A stretch of 64,000 nucleotides of DNA from Opitutales bacterium UBA2995 (GCA_002346535.1 DDZZ01000060.1:1-64000); one strand, 5' to 3'. Positions 1-9,428 are shown, numbered from the stretch's first letter. Notes: a model not told the origin generated them from the sequence alone. Program-made: numbers and translations.

Positions 1-1
1 T

Positions 2-790
2 CCGTCAGATGCCATCCCATTCCCGCAAGGACCAATTGAGATAACTTATAATGATATCTCCTTTTCCTACGAGGAGCGACATTCAATCATGGATGGGTTC
101 AATCTGAAGCTTCATTCCGGCAAAGCCACAGCCTTAGTGGGCCATACGGGGGCCGGGAAATCTACCATAGCAAATTTCCTGCTGAGATATTATGATGTTT
201 CTTCCGGATCTGTCATGATAAACGGTATCGATGTCCGCGATCTGGACTTAAATGGCCTTCGATCCTCAATTGGAATCGTTGCCCAGGATCCATTTCTGTT
301 CGATAGCACAATACGCGAAAATTTACTCCTTGCAAAATCGGAGGCTAATGAAGTCGAGCTGTGGCATGCCCTTGAAGGCGCCCACATGAGAAGCTTTGTC
401 GAAAAACTGCCCGAACAAATGGAAACCGTAATTGGAGAACGAGGCATTCGGCTGAGCATGGGAGAGAAACAACGCATTACCATTGCCCGTGTGCTCCTTA
501 AGAATCCAAGCGTAGTAATCCTGGACGAAGCGACCTCCAGCGTAGACACAGAAACGGAACGAAAGATTCAGAATGCCCTGGAAAACCTGATGACAGACAG
601 GACCGTTCTAGTGATTGCTCACCGACTTTCAACTGTCAGAAAGGCGGATCAAATTATTGTATTGAAGGAAGGGAAGGTGACGGAAACCGGCACACACAAT
701 TCTCTAATACAAAACAAAGGAGATTACTTTAACTTCTGGCGAATGCAATACGACGTAGTTGACGAACAACTACCTAAGATTGAAGCATAA
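2..790 (+). CDS. ABC exporter, C-terminal ATPase domain (partial)
   Basis: This is the nucleotide-binding domain of an MsbA-like ABC exporter that couples ATP hydrolysis to export across the inner membrane. The frame is open from base 2, so the membrane domain lies upstream of the window. Visible motifs are Walker A GHTGAGKST, the Q-loop region VAQDPF, Walker B VVILDEATS and the H-loop VIAHRLS. The signature reads LSMGEKQR rather than the common LSGGQ, an uncommon variant. The first in-window ATG (base 89) falls inside the domain and is not the true start. A hairpin terminator follows the stop. The substrate cannot be told. Confidence 0.9.
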   Translation, partial: PSDAIPFPQGPIEITYNDISFSYEERHSIMDGFNLKLHSGKATALVGHTGAGKSTIANFLLRYYDVSSGSVMINGIDVRDLDLNGLRSSIGIVAQDPFLFDSTIRENLLLAKSEANEVELWHALEGAHMRSFVEKLPEQMETVIGERGIRLSMGEKQRITIARVLLKNPSVVILDEATSSVDTETERKIQNALENLMTDRTVLVIAHRLSTVRKADQIIVLKEGKVTETGTHNSLIQNKGDYFNFWRMQYDVVDEQLPKIEA

Positions 791-824
791 AAAGAGGCCA
801 ATTCATGGTCTCTTTGAAATTTTT
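791..824 (+). terminator. Rho-independent terminator of the ABC exporter
   Basis: Directly after the stop codon, AAAGAGGCC (791-799) can pair with GGTCTCTTT (807-815), giving a 9-bp stem that includes one G-U pair and a 7-base loop. A short T run follows at 820-824. Position and shape fit an intrinsic terminator, although the stem is not very GC-rich. Confidence 0.5.
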
Positions 825-830
825 AATAAG

Positions 831-1213
831 TTATTTTTTGGCCTTCTTTTTGGCTCTCCACCTCGGTGCTTTCTTTGTGACCTTCTTCGTCGACGGCTTT
901 TTGATCAAACCAAGTTCATTTTTGATATTCTGAATAGAAGGGATTGAAATTCCAAATTGCTTGGCGATTTCCGCGCGTTTCTTTCCAGTTTTCACAGCCT
1001 TACCGACGTCTTGTTTTCTTGTTTAATTGCAGACCTAATCCGTGTGCGTTTTCTTCAACCAGACCTTGCAACCTTGCGTGGTCCTCACTTTTTAAAGTTC
1101 TGCAATTCGGAAATGAGTGCGGCCGTTGATTCCAATCCCACCTCCTTATGCAAATTGGCTAGCTTCTTTTGCCGTTCGGCCGATACCTGTTTAACACCGG
1201 CCGATAAAGGCAA
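831..1213 (-). pseudogene. Eroded small helix-turn-helix protein
   Basis: No single frame is open, but three consecutive fragments on the minus strand read like one protein of about 125 residues. They are 1213-1085 (ends ISELQNFKK then TGA), about 1084-1000 (contains LQGLVEENAHGLGLQLNKK) and about 1020-831. The last contains a plausible HTH, RAEIAKQFGISIPSIQNIK, followed by a lysine/alanine-rich tail like those of histone-H1-type bacterial proteins. The frame changes twice, so this is most likely a decayed DNA-binding protein gene. A TTG at 1213 is the only likely start. The family is not identified. Confidence 0.45.
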
Positions 1214-1421
1214 TCACTTCTAATAAAATTTGAAATTATTAAATAAAGAAGTCGCTGCTTGAACCCCACGTGCCCCCCGGTTCCAATCAATCGAAACCAG
1301 AAACCCCCAAAGCCAATACTCAAAAAAGACAGAAAACCGAACTGAAGCCTAAAAAGAGCAATGCAGAGAAATCGAAGCAACCCAAAGAGAACCCAGAAGC
1401 CACCCGATTTTTCGTCTACCG

Positions 1422-3755
1422 TCAGGATTCGAGAACGCTTACCTCTTTAATAAAATCTGCCAATCTATCCGCAGTTTGCTCGGGCATATGGACAGGAGAA
1501 GCCATCACTTTGTCCAACTCGATCTGGCCATTCTGACAAAATCGACCGAACGCTAATACTCCAGTCGGACAGCTGTGAATACAGGCCGAGCACCGCACGC
1601 ATTCTGGATCTTCCATAGGCATGCCTTTATTGGCAAAGTTCATCACATCAATCCCCTGATGGCAGACTGATGTGCAAACATTGCAGGAAATACATTTTTT
1701 CTTATCCGCAAAAATTCGAAACCGGCTAAACCTTGTATAGATGTGCATCAAGGCTGCCAGCGGACAGGCAAAGCGGCACCAAATGCGCCCAGAGTAATGA
1801 AAATAAAAGGTGACACCGAGAATCCCGGCCAACCACAAATCGACGAGATATTTATAGTTGGTTAGCGGATACTTAAAAAGAATTCCCTCATAAAAAGTAC
1901 CTGCAAAACTCGCGGGCCAGATCCATCCAATCACCCTAAGAAACACAAGCAGCAATGCGATAGCGAGGACAGCCTGGCCGACCATATTCAGCTTATTCCA
2001 AAAGGGGCCGTGAGGCATTTTTTGGCGATGTGCATCGCCGAGTGTTTCCGCCAAGGCGCCACAACTGCAAACCCACCCGCAGTAAGCACCTTTCCCCCAG
2101 CGATAAATAATAAGAGGGATGATCACAAAAGTTTGAATGAAAGACAGGACCAGCCACCCCCATATCGGCTGATCAGTAAATACATTCCAGATAAACAACG
2201 GCCATGCTAGGATGAATCCAAAAGCGCGCCAATAGCTGCCATCTGGAAAGAAAGTGTCTCCAATCCATTTTCCAATGCCCGACTCAAAAATCCCGTTTGC
2301 CTCCATCCAGGGAAGTATCAGGTAGGGCAGAACAAACAGCGGGATTACCTGGAAGAACATTAACACCAGGGTTTGTCTATGTACATATGGAGTCCCGCGA
2401 CGCTTTATTCTCCGTATCCCAAATATAACTACGCAAGAACAAAAAGCCAATGAATAATAAAATCCCGGATCTCTCGAAGCATTTACAAGCGCCCCGATCA
2501 AGGATTTCGAATCGCCCGGCGGGATGTTGAAGGGGAACCACCCATTGGCTTGAAATTGCCCATAGAGCACCCCTCCGCTCTTCCAGTGAAATAAAAAAAG
2601 GCAAAACGCAAAAAACAAAAGAAACCCAGCCCAGGTTTTCGTTCGCCACTTCCCCGCTATTGGGATGCCAGACCGCCTGAAAAATCCGAGTGGCGCTTCC
2701 CGACCAGTCATTATGAAGACTTGGTCACTTTCCAAAGCTAGGAGGTCACCACCAGCTTGCTCTATTGCAACTGATTCCTCTGAAATCTTCTTCACGTGAC
2801 TTCCCATAAGAAGCCGCAAGGATCCAGGAGGATTTTCGCCCCTCAGTTCGGAGTTGGCTACTTTGGAGATTCGTTCCGAACGCGGCGGCGTAATACCCGT
2901 AGTGCAGGACCCATCCTTTTCCAGTTCATCTAGTTTTTCCAAGTTTTCGGTTTTGGGTCTCGAAAACTCTTTTTTACGATAGCTCAGGCTTACGTGAGCA
3001 CCGCAAAAAACCAAGGCTATGGCCGTCTCAAGCGCTGAATCGCCACCACCTACTACTAAAACCTTTTTTCCAACAAAATCCTTAGGATCGTGTAGCCTGT
3101 TGTTGACATGATCCAGTTCTTCCCCAGGGACTCCCAACTTACGAAAATTACCGCTCCTACCTATGGCGACAATTACGCGGAGTGATCGAACGGAAGGTTC
3201 GGATTCGGAATGAAGTAACAATTCATCACCCTGGCGCTCGATTCTATCCACTCGCAAAGGAGTTGAAGAAACGGCATGGTTCCGTCTTTGCTCATTTAAT
3301 TCCTCAAGCAAATTTTCCTTAACATCAGCCTTGAATTGAAGCCCCCCTTTGGGAGCCATTCCTATTGGGTAAGTAAAGATCGGTTTGCCTTTGGGAAGGT
3401 TGGCAACTGTTGAAAAGTCCTGGATCGATTCAAACAGTTTAAATTCAAGCCCGGCTTTCTTGGCCTCAATTGCAGCAGAAAATCCGGACACTCCGCCTCC
3501 GATAATCGCGAGATCAAGAACACCTTCCCGGCCGCGTCTGGAACAAAATTCGGGTTCAGCCAAAATGGCATGGACCGCACGTGCACCGGTATCAGCAGAA
3601 AATTTCAGTAAAGGTACCCCTGTTAAATCCCCAACAATTCTTACCCCGGAGATAGAAGTGCGGCCGTCTTCATCTGCGATCGGTAATTTTTCAACAAGGC
3701 CGGCCGGCCATTTCGTATGCAGCCAATGGGTGTAACGTCTAAGGAGAGAAAGCAT
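1422..3755 (-). CDS. Flavoprotein fused to NapH/CcoG-like membrane polyferredoxin
   Basis: The protein has 777 residues and two modules. Residues about 80-365 form a thioredoxin-reductase-like flavoprotein with an FAD fingerprint (IIGGGVSG, 84-91) and an NAD(P)H fingerprint (VVGGGDSALE, 234-243). Residues about 373-655 hold several membrane segments with cysteine motifs YCGWVCSCG (558-566) and CRFACPL (660-666), as in NapH, NosR and CcoG. A soluble end carries two CxxCxxCxxxC sites for 4Fe-4S clusters (C688-C698 and C719-C729). The likely role is moving electrons from NAD(P)H through FAD and Fe-S clusters at the inner membrane. The acceptor is unknown. No CxxC redox pair is visible in the flavoprotein part, so it is not a standard thioredoxin reductase. 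Confidence 0.85.
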   Translation of the reverse strand: MLSLLRRYTHWLHTKWPAGLVEKLPIADEDGRTSISGVRIVGDLTGVPLLKFSADTGARAVHAILAEPEFCSRRGREGVLDLAIIGGGVSGFSAAIEAKKAGLEFKLFESIQDFSTVANLPKGKPIFTYPIGMAPKGGLQFKADVKENLLEELNEQRRNHAVSSTPLRVDRIERQGDELLLHSESEPSVRSLRVIVAIGRSGNFRKLGVPGEELDHVNNRLHDPKDFVGKKVLVVGGGDSALETAIALVFCGAHVSLSYRKKEFSRPKTENLEKLDELEKDGSCTTGITPPRSERISKVANSELRGENPPGSLRLLMGSHVKKISEESVAIEQAGGDLLALESDQVFIMTGREAPLGFFRRSGIPIAGKWRTKTWAGFLLFFAFCLFLFHWKSGGVLYGQFQANGWFPFNIPPGDSKSLIGALVNASRDPGFYYSLAFCSCVVIFGIRRIKRRGTPYVHRQTLVLMFFQVIPLFVLPYLILPWMEANGIFESGIGKWIGDTFFPDGSYWRAFGFILAWPLFIWNVFTDQPIWGWLVLSFIQTFVIIPLIIYRWGKGAYCGWVCSCGALAETLGDAHRQKMPHGPFWNKLNMVGQAVLAIALLLVFLRVIGWIWPASFAGTFYEGILFKYPLTNYKYLVDLWLAGILGVTFYFHYSGRIWCRFACPLAALMHIYTRFSRFRIFADKKKCISCNVCTSVCHQGIDVMNFANKGMPMEDPECVRCSACIHSCPTGVLAFGRFCQNGQIELDKVMASPVHMPEQTADRLADFIKEVSVLES

Positions 3756-3859
3756 ACTAAGCGGGATAGAGGCGTTTTACTCCTCGGTAGCAAAGGACCA
3801 TCCAATCCTTACAACAAAACCCGATAAATAGATCTACGTCAGGATAAAAATGATCCATA

Positions 3860-4387
3860 TCAGTCAAACTCGTATAGCGTTTCGTCCCTGAGAGGCGGAC
3901 CACGGAAAACACCGCCTTCCTCCCCACTTTCATCGAACCTTCCCATTGGATCGGCTCCTTCATCTTCATCCCCAAGTAAATCGCCAAGTTGCTCCTCAAG
4001 CGCTTCAGGATCATGCCCTTCTTCCAGCTTGCGAACCATCTCTTCCATTTCTCCAGTAAGAGGCTCTCCCGTCATGTCCGCCATTTGACGCATAAGCTTC
4101 CCCATTTGCCGCGGATCGGGATTCTCCTCGTCCATACCAGAAACGACACGTTCCATTTCCGCCATTGCAGCCATAATTTTGGGATCATCCATGTCCGGCC
4201 CCTCGTTCGGTCCTTCACCAGCCGATTTTTTATCTATGCCGCTAATGGCGAAACCGGAAACCTTTTTAACCATCCTGAAATCAGGGTTGTCCGGACATTT
4301 AGGCATTTGGTCCGCCTGTTGAGCAGTTCGAGCGAAGAACTGGTATACCTTGTGGTTTTCGGGACAATAGAACTCGTAGATCGGCAT
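3860..4387 (-). CDS. FmdB-like protein with degenerate zinc ribbon
   Basis: The N-terminus MPIYEFYCPENHKVYQFF matches the start of FmdB-type zinc-ribbon proteins (MPxYEYxCxxCG). Here the second cysteine of the first knuckle is missing (C8 followed by H12) and the second knuckle keeps only C31, so normal four-cysteine zinc binding is unlikely. Residues about 60-175 are very acidic and methionine-rich (repeated D/E/M/G), with no recognised domain. It lies between the flavoprotein fusion and a helicase on the same strand. Function unknown. Confidence 0.65.
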   Translation of the reverse strand: MPIYEFYCPENHKVYQFFARTAQQADQMPKCPDNPDFRMVKKVSGFAISGIDKKSAGEGPNEGPDMDDPKIMAAMAEMERVVSGMDEENPDPRQMGKLMRQMADMTGEPLTGEMEEMVRKLEEGHDPEALEEQLGDLLGDEDEGADPMGRFDESGEEGGVFRGPPLRDETLYEFD

Positions 4388-4454
4388 TGCTAGCTAGATT
4401 AATTCTTCACCGCCTTCGATTATGTGAGTCAACACTTCGTTCACTTAAACAATT

Positions 4455-6923
4455 TCATTTAATCAAGCGAAGGCGATGTTCAAATTTTTGACTCTGTACA
4501 GGAGAAAGCGGAGGGATCGATTCCGTTGATTCCTTTGAATCATGGCTAAGCAATATTTTCTCCGCTTCGGCCTGTAGTTCCCTCCAACGATCCCAATGAA
4601 AATCAGGACCGTGAACGACGCGGCGAAGTAGGCTGATCCATTCCAGCTGCACTCGTTCCACATCGCCTGCAAGTAACCCGGCTTCCTGTTCTATTTTTCC
4701 CTGCTGCACTTCAAATCGTACCAGAACTTCCGCTGCACCTTCTCCATAGTCCGGTGGCAACCCCTTCTCCAGATACCCTTGAAATGTGGCATTGCCATAG
4801 GTCGCCTGGCAGATACTACCTAATTTGGAACTGAAACTTTCGAAGGCTCCAAAACGGTGGCCTGCCCGAAGGTTTGCCAAATCGAAAACCAATTCCGAAA
4901 TTTCATAAGAAGGCTCTTCCAAGGCCGAGGCAACCGCCAGGCCCTCCCCATAGTTGAAGTAGCTGAAAATTCTTCCTCTCCTAGTGGGGGTTCCCTTCCA
5001 ATCAATTAATCCGAGTCTGAACCAGGCTTGGGTGGGTGACAATCCCCCCATGTCGCCCGACTCCTGTTCCAGAACATGCGCCGCAAAGGATCCAATATCC
5101 TCGACTGTTCGTTCCCGTTTTGGAGCCCCCAGTAAAAAATTTCCCTGGGCGTCTTTGTTGGCAAATAAGACCGCATCCGAATAATCGATTCGGCCAAACA
5201 GAGTGCCGGACCGTTCCACAATCTCGACAAGTTTCCCTCCTCCGGTCATTGCAGGAATCTTGGGCAGAATTATACGCTCAAACGGATCGTAATACCAAAA
5301 TTTGGAAGGAGAGCGGCCTTTCCTTTTTGTGGATATTTGAATCAGCTTCTTTCGTAACCATTTAGTCAATACAATATCCTTTTTTTCTTCCTCTTTTGAC
5401 CAACGAGCCAAAGGCACTTCCCTTCCGTATAGTTTGGCGTCAACTTTTTTGAGCAGGCAAATTTGTCCTTCTCCGGCAACCCGGAGTGTTTTCTCAACCG
5501 ATAAGGCGGGAACCCAGGCCCCATTGAAATAAAGCAAAGCTTCGCCAAGGCGTGTTTTCACCGCAGCCTTTTTTCTTTCCCAAATCCCCTTCTTGTTTTT
5601 GAACTCCTCTATCGTTCTTTGTTCTCTTGCAGAACCATGATTCGGATCCATTAGCCGGTTTTTCTCTTTGCGAGCAATAAAACGCTGCAGCCCCAAAGAT
5701 ACCAGCTGCTCGCTGAACAGTCTGTTGGTTAGGTTACGTGCCGCGCTTAGAGGGTCTTTCCCCTTGTCGTGAGCTGCAGCCATCACACCAACAAGGCTTG
5801 GCCAATCGACTTGGTTGACCCGGCGCAATTTTAACGCACTGGCCATATGTGCTCGAGGCTTGTCGGGAACCACCAAAGTATAACCACGGGTATCACAACC
5901 ACGCCGGCCGGCCCGGCCAAACATTTGCAAGAGCTCGTCCGGCCGAATACGGTGGATCCGGTGGCCTACCCGATATTCAGTATCGGCGACAGCTACGGAA
6001 CGCATCGAAAAATTTATTCCAGAGGCCAAACCCATGGTTGCCACCACAACTCTCAGCTGTCCCGCTTTGGCAAGAGGTTCTATTACACCAGCCCGTTGAA
6101 GATAACTCAGGCCACTGTGGTGAAAGGCGATTCGATTTTTAAGTAAGCGGGACAAGGAGCGACCGGCCAACTGCTGCTGTTCCTGAGTAAGTAACAAATG
6201 CTCATCCACCGGAAGCTGCTTAGACAACTGTTTAGCAAGCACTTCAGCGGCACTCCTATGTGGAGCAAAAATCAAAAGCGGCCCGAAATTCGCCACCAAA
6301 GCTTTGGTAACTATACGTGGCCAGTAACCTCGGATCTTGGAGGGGACTTTTATTTTGAGTTGTTCAATAAAAACTTCCTCTTGCGGGACCGACCGTTGCG
6401 TATGTCCCAATAAAACTGCATCCCTACCCAATCGTTTGAACCAGCTTACCAGATCCTGAGGATTGGCCACACTGCCACTCATTAATAGAATCTGGGTTTG
6501 GCGAGGTGCCATTGCCAGAGCCAGCTCGTAGTTCACGCCGCGAACGGGATCGGCCAACATCTGGTATTCATCAATCACTAATAATCCAGGCCCTTTGCCG
6601 CTAAGGAAGGCTCCCTTTTGGGTTTCTAATGTCGCCACCAAAATGCGAGCCTCCGGATTGTCGACAACATCCCCAGTGCATATTCCCACATCCCAGCCTT
6701 TCTCCTGCCATTCCCTAAGTTTGTCATTGGCCAGAGCACGGGTTGGCACAGTGAATACCGCTTGCTTTCTTAAGCCTTGAGATGCAAAGAGTTCAAAAAT
6801 GAAAGTCTTTCCTGAACCGGTAGGAGCATGCACGACCACATCCCTACCAGCCTTCAAGTGCCGCACAGCATCCTGCTGCCACAAGTCAGGGATCAGAATG
6901 TCGGGATTTAAAGTAGATTCCAT
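4455..6923 (-). CDS. Ski2-like DExH-box helicase
   Basis: This 822-residue superfamily 2 helicase has Walker A APTGSGKT (33-40), motif Ia PTRALAND (60-67), motif II DEYQ (118-121) instead of the usual DEVH, motif III SGS (149-151) and motif VI QMFGRAGRRG (333-342). Such proteins unwind or remodel RNA or DNA using ATP. Residues after about 400 form a long, largely unrecognised C-terminal region, the part expected to decide substrate. The gene reads opposite to the downstream HPr gene. It resembles bacterial Ski2/Brr2-like helicases more than the DEAD-box cold-shock type. Its substrate is unknown. Confidence 0.85.
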   Translation of the reverse strand: MESTLNPDILIPDLWQQDAVRHLKAGRDVVVHAPTGSGKTFIFELFASQGLRKQAVFTVPTRALANDKLREWQEKGWDVGICTGDVVDNPEARILVATLETQKGAFLSGKGPGLLVIDEYQMLADPVRGVNYELALAMAPRQTQILLMSGSVANPQDLVSWFKRLGRDAVLLGHTQRSVPQEEVFIEQLKIKVPSKIRGYWPRIVTKALVANFGPLLIFAPHRSAAEVLAKQLSKQLPVDEHLLLTQEQQQLAGRSLSRLLKNRIAFHHSGLSYLQRAGVIEPLAKAGQLRVVVATMGLASGINFSMRSVAVADTEYRVGHRIHRIRPDELLQMFGRAGRRGCDTRGYTLVVPDKPRAHMASALKLRRVNQVDWPSLVGVMAAAHDKGKDPLSAARNLTNRLFSEQLVSLGLQRFIARKEKNRLMDPNHGSAREQRTIEEFKNKKGIWERKKAAVKTRLGEALLYFNGAWVPALSVEKTLRVAGEGQICLLKKVDAKLYGREVPLARWSKEEEKKDIVLTKWLRKKLIQISTKRKGRSPSKFWYYDPFERIILPKIPAMTGGGKLVEIVERSGTLFGRIDYSDAVLFANKDAQGNFLLGAPKRERTVEDIGSFAAHVLEQESGDMGGLSPTQAWFRLGLIDWKGTPTRRGRIFSYFNYGEGLAVASALEEPSYEISELVFDLANLRAGHRFGAFESFSSKLGSICQATYGNATFQGYLEKGLPPDYGEGAAEVLVRFEVQQGKIEQEAGLLAGDVERVQLEWISLLRRVVHGPDFHWDRWRELQAEAEKILLSHDSKESTESIPPLSPVQSQKFEHRLRLIK

Positions 6924-7087
6924 CGGGAGGGATACTCACTCGTTGCAGGATTTATATTCAGGATCGATCCATATTTCTAGTGAGCCTTGGAAACCTCAAG
7001 ATTATCCCTTGACCCATTAAGCTTTGGTTCTTTACTCAACCCGATGCACAGTGGGGTGTTTGTTTTTGCAGCCCAAGAGAACAGAAA

Positions 7088-7384
7088 ATGATTATGGCGC
7101 ATACTGTAGATGGAGAGACCTATGAACATATGGCGGAAGTCATCAACAAGATGGGTATCCACGCACGTCCGGCTGCCATGATTGTAAGAGTTGCCAATAA
7201 ATACGAAGCGGAAGTCTACGTCGAACGCGACAGTGAACTGGTCAACGGCAAAAGTATTATGGGCCTGATGATGCTGGCGGCCGGCCAAGGATCGAAGCTG
7301 AAGTTCATCGCCACGGGCAATGGGGCCGAGCAGGTCCTCGACGACATAGACGAGCTTTTCAAAAACAAGTTCAGTGAGTCTTAG
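7088..7384 (+). CDS. ptsH: HPr-family phosphocarrier protein
   Basis: A small HPr-fold protein. The phosphorylation site GIHARPAA holds the active histidine (H25 from this start) with the conserved following arginine. The regulatory-serine region reads NGKSIMGLMMLAAGQGSKL, as in HPr proteins that HPr kinase can phosphorylate. The canonical HPr start lies about 14 residues before the histidine, so the ATGs at 7094 or 7121 are also possible starts. No enzyme I or PTS transporter is in the window, so the role may be regulatory. It converges with the TatD gene 10 bases away. Confidence 0.9.
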   Translation: MIMAHTVDGETYEHMAEVINKMGIHARPAAMIVRVANKYEAEVYVERDSELVNGKSIMGLMMLAAGQGSKLKFIATGNGAEQVLDDIDELFKNKFSES

Positions 7385-7394
7385 AGTTGTGTTC

Positions 7395-8210
7395 TTAGTC
7401 CAATTTGAAAAAAGACTCCGTGTTTTCTCGGGTAATTTGAGCTAGCTCGTTTTCTTCCAAATCTAGAAGGTTGGCACAATACCTTGCCGTTAATGCTGCG
7501 TAAGCAGGTAAACAGGGCTTGCCCCGGAATGGCTCCGGCGCCAGATACGGAGCGTCCGTTTCAACCATCAGGTTGTGCACGCTCTGGGCCAAAGCTGCCT
7601 CCCGTACAGAATTAGCATTTTTAAAAGTAATGATGCCGGTAAACGATCCACGACCACCCCGGCTGTTCAATGCGGCTATGGCCTCGGCGTCCTCGACAAA
7701 GCAATGAAATACAACTTTGTCCCAATTTATCGAAGCCACATCCAATTCCTCAATACATTCCTCAAATGCCCCGCGAGAGTGAATGACAACCGGGCAATCC
7801 AACTCTTTTAGAATATCGAGCTGCGCTCGTAAGGCAGCTTGTTGCATCTGCTTCAATTTTTCGGCCTTTCCCAAATCTTTCTTGGGCAAATGAAAGTTAT
7901 CGAGCCCAATTTCGCCCAGACCAACCGGGCACGCCTGGGAGGAAGAAAAAAATGAAATAATTCGCTCAACCTGAGACTCCCAATTTTCATCCACATTGCA
8001 GGGATGCAGGCCAACAGTGTAATCAATTATTCCAGGATGCTCAGCTGCCAATTGTTCGTAGAGGCCCCAATCGTCCTCATTGGTTCCAATTGTAATGACC
8101 CGGTCTACTCCAGCTTCCCGAGCCGATTTCAGAACATCTTCCAGTTCACCTCTATGAAAAAACCGGTCCAGATGGCAGTGGCTGTCTATTATGGAAAACC
8201 CCTCGGGCAT
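7395..8210 (-). CDS. TatD-family metal-dependent hydrolase
   Basis: A TIM-barrel deoxyribonuclease-like hydrolase. Metal-binding signatures are DSHCHLD near the N-terminus, GLGEIGLDN, VIHSRG, FHCF and ETDAPYLAPEP near the C-terminus, in the order expected for TatD. An open frame extends to 8273, but the ATG at 8210 (MPEGFSIID) places DSHCHLD at residues 9-15, as is usual, and the extra 21 residues are unlikely to belong. Typical roles are DNA 3'-end processing or quality control. The gene stands alone. Confidence 0.88.
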   Translation of the reverse strand: MPEGFSIIDSHCHLDRFFHRGELEDVLKSAREAGVDRVITIGTNEDDWGLYEQLAAEHPGIIDYTVGLHPCNVDENWESQVERIISFFSSSQACPVGLGEIGLDNFHLPKKDLGKAEKLKQMQQAALRAQLDILKELDCPVVIHSRGAFEECIEELDVASINWDKVVFHCFVEDAEAIAALNSRGGRGSFTGIITFKNANSVREAALAQSVHNLMVETDAPYLAPEPFRGKPCLPAYAALTARYCANLLDLEENELAQITRENTESFFKLD

Positions 8211-8405
8211 TACCATTCCGGAAGCTGCAGAAAGTAGAGGCAAGATCAATGAAGAAGGAGATTGAAAGGACATTCGGGAGCACCCGACTAACCGTCAGGC
8301 AACAAAACAAACGATCTCTCGACACAAATCCCGGATGGCCATGGAAAACCCTTTGACCTCCCCAAGCAAACGGCTCTTATTAGCGCCTTCCAAAAAATCA
8401 GAACT

Positions 8406-9335
8406 ATGGAAAATGTCATCATTGTCGGAACCGGCTGCGCTGGCCTGACAGCTGCGCTCTACACAGCTCGCGCTAACCTCAATCCACTTGTCATTGAAGG
8501 AAAACAACCAGGCGGACAGCTAACCACAACCTCGGAAGTTGAAAACTTTCCAGGTTGGCCGGATGGAATTGATGGCTTCTCCCTGATGGACAACTTGCGC
8601 AAACAGGCGGCTAGGTTTGGAACCCGCTTTGAAAATAACCTCATTGAGTCGGTGGATTTTTCCGGTCAAACGAAAATCCTGGCGGGAGGAGACAAAACTT
8701 ATGAAGCCAGGACTGTGATCATTTCAACAGGAGCTTCTCCAAGATTATTGGGATTGGAATCTGAGCAAAAACTCTTCGGCACGGGAGGCGTATCTACCTG
8801 TGCAACTTGCGATGGAGCCTTCTATAGAAACATGGATGTAGTCGTCGTCGGCGGTGGAGACTCTGCGTGTGAGGAAGCATTGTTTTTGACGCGGTTTGCT
8901 TCGAAAGTATCCCTTATCCATCGCCGGGATGAACTCCGGGCTTCAAAGATCATGGCAGACCGCACATTGGCCAATAAAAAGATCGAAATGTGCTGGAATT
9001 CGGTCGTCAGCGAAATCGAAGGGGCAGACGATCACGCTGTATCCGGTGTCACCATTATAAATGTGAAGTCCGGAGAGGAAAAAACCATTCCCTGTAAAGG
9101 CGCATTTATTGCAATTGGCCACATCCCCAACACCCAAGCCTTTTCCAATGCAATCCGCACCGACGAAAATGGTTATTTTTTATCGGAAAACGGCAGCCAT
9201 GTAAAAACCAATGTCGAGGGCGTATATGTCGCAGGAGATTGCATGGACCATGTTTATCGCCAAGCTATTACTGCTGCGGGAATGGGCTGCCAAGCGGCAA
9301 TTGAGGCCGAACGCTGGCTAGCAGAGCGCGAATAA
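8406..9335 (+). CDS. trxB: Thioredoxin reductase
   Basis: A 309-residue NADPH-dependent thioredoxin reductase. The FAD site IIVGTGCAGLTAALYT (5-20), the redox-active pair CATC (C132, C135) in VSTCATCDGAFY, the NADPH site VVVGGGDSACEEA (146-158) and the C-terminal FAD motif GVYVAGDC followed by QAITAAGMGCQAA are all present and correctly spaced. It recycles oxidised thioredoxin in the cytoplasm. About 110 bases separate it from the Fur-family gene downstream, which seems to have its own regulatory region. Confidence 0.95.
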   Translation: MENVIIVGTGCAGLTAALYTARANLNPLVIEGKQPGGQLTTTSEVENFPGWPDGIDGFSLMDNLRKQAARFGTRFENNLIESVDFSGQTKILAGGDKTYEARTVIISTGASPRLLGLESEQKLFGTGGVSTCATCDGAFYRNMDVVVVGGGDSACEEALFLTRFASKVSLIHRRDELRASKIMADRTLANKKIEMCWNSVVSEIEGADDHAVSGVTIINVKSGEEKTIPCKGAFIAIGHIPNTQAFSNAIRTDENGYFLSENGSHVKTNVEGVYVAGDCMDHVYRQAITAAGMGCQAAIEAERWLAERE

Positions 9336-9428
9336 ACAGCAAAAACTAAGGGGGTTTTAAGGAATTCTCCCTATTGGAACTTTTTCTCGTTAATAGGTTG
9401 ATTTTTAGAATAATTCCAATTCCCTATT

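Noticed and set aside
1270..1536. 88-codon plus-strand ORF, lysine/proline-rich
   Set aside because: It runs into the flavoprotein fusion on the other strand, and its composition looks like a chance low-complexity frame.
3757..4014. 85-codon minus-strand ORF overlapping the FmdB-like gene
   Set aside because: It shares its bases with the better-supported FmdB-like frame and has no recognisable motif.
7376..7417. GAGTCTT/AAGACTC inverted repeat between HPr and TatD genes as a bidirectional terminator
   Set aside because: The loop is nearly 30 bases and the stem short; stability is doubtful.
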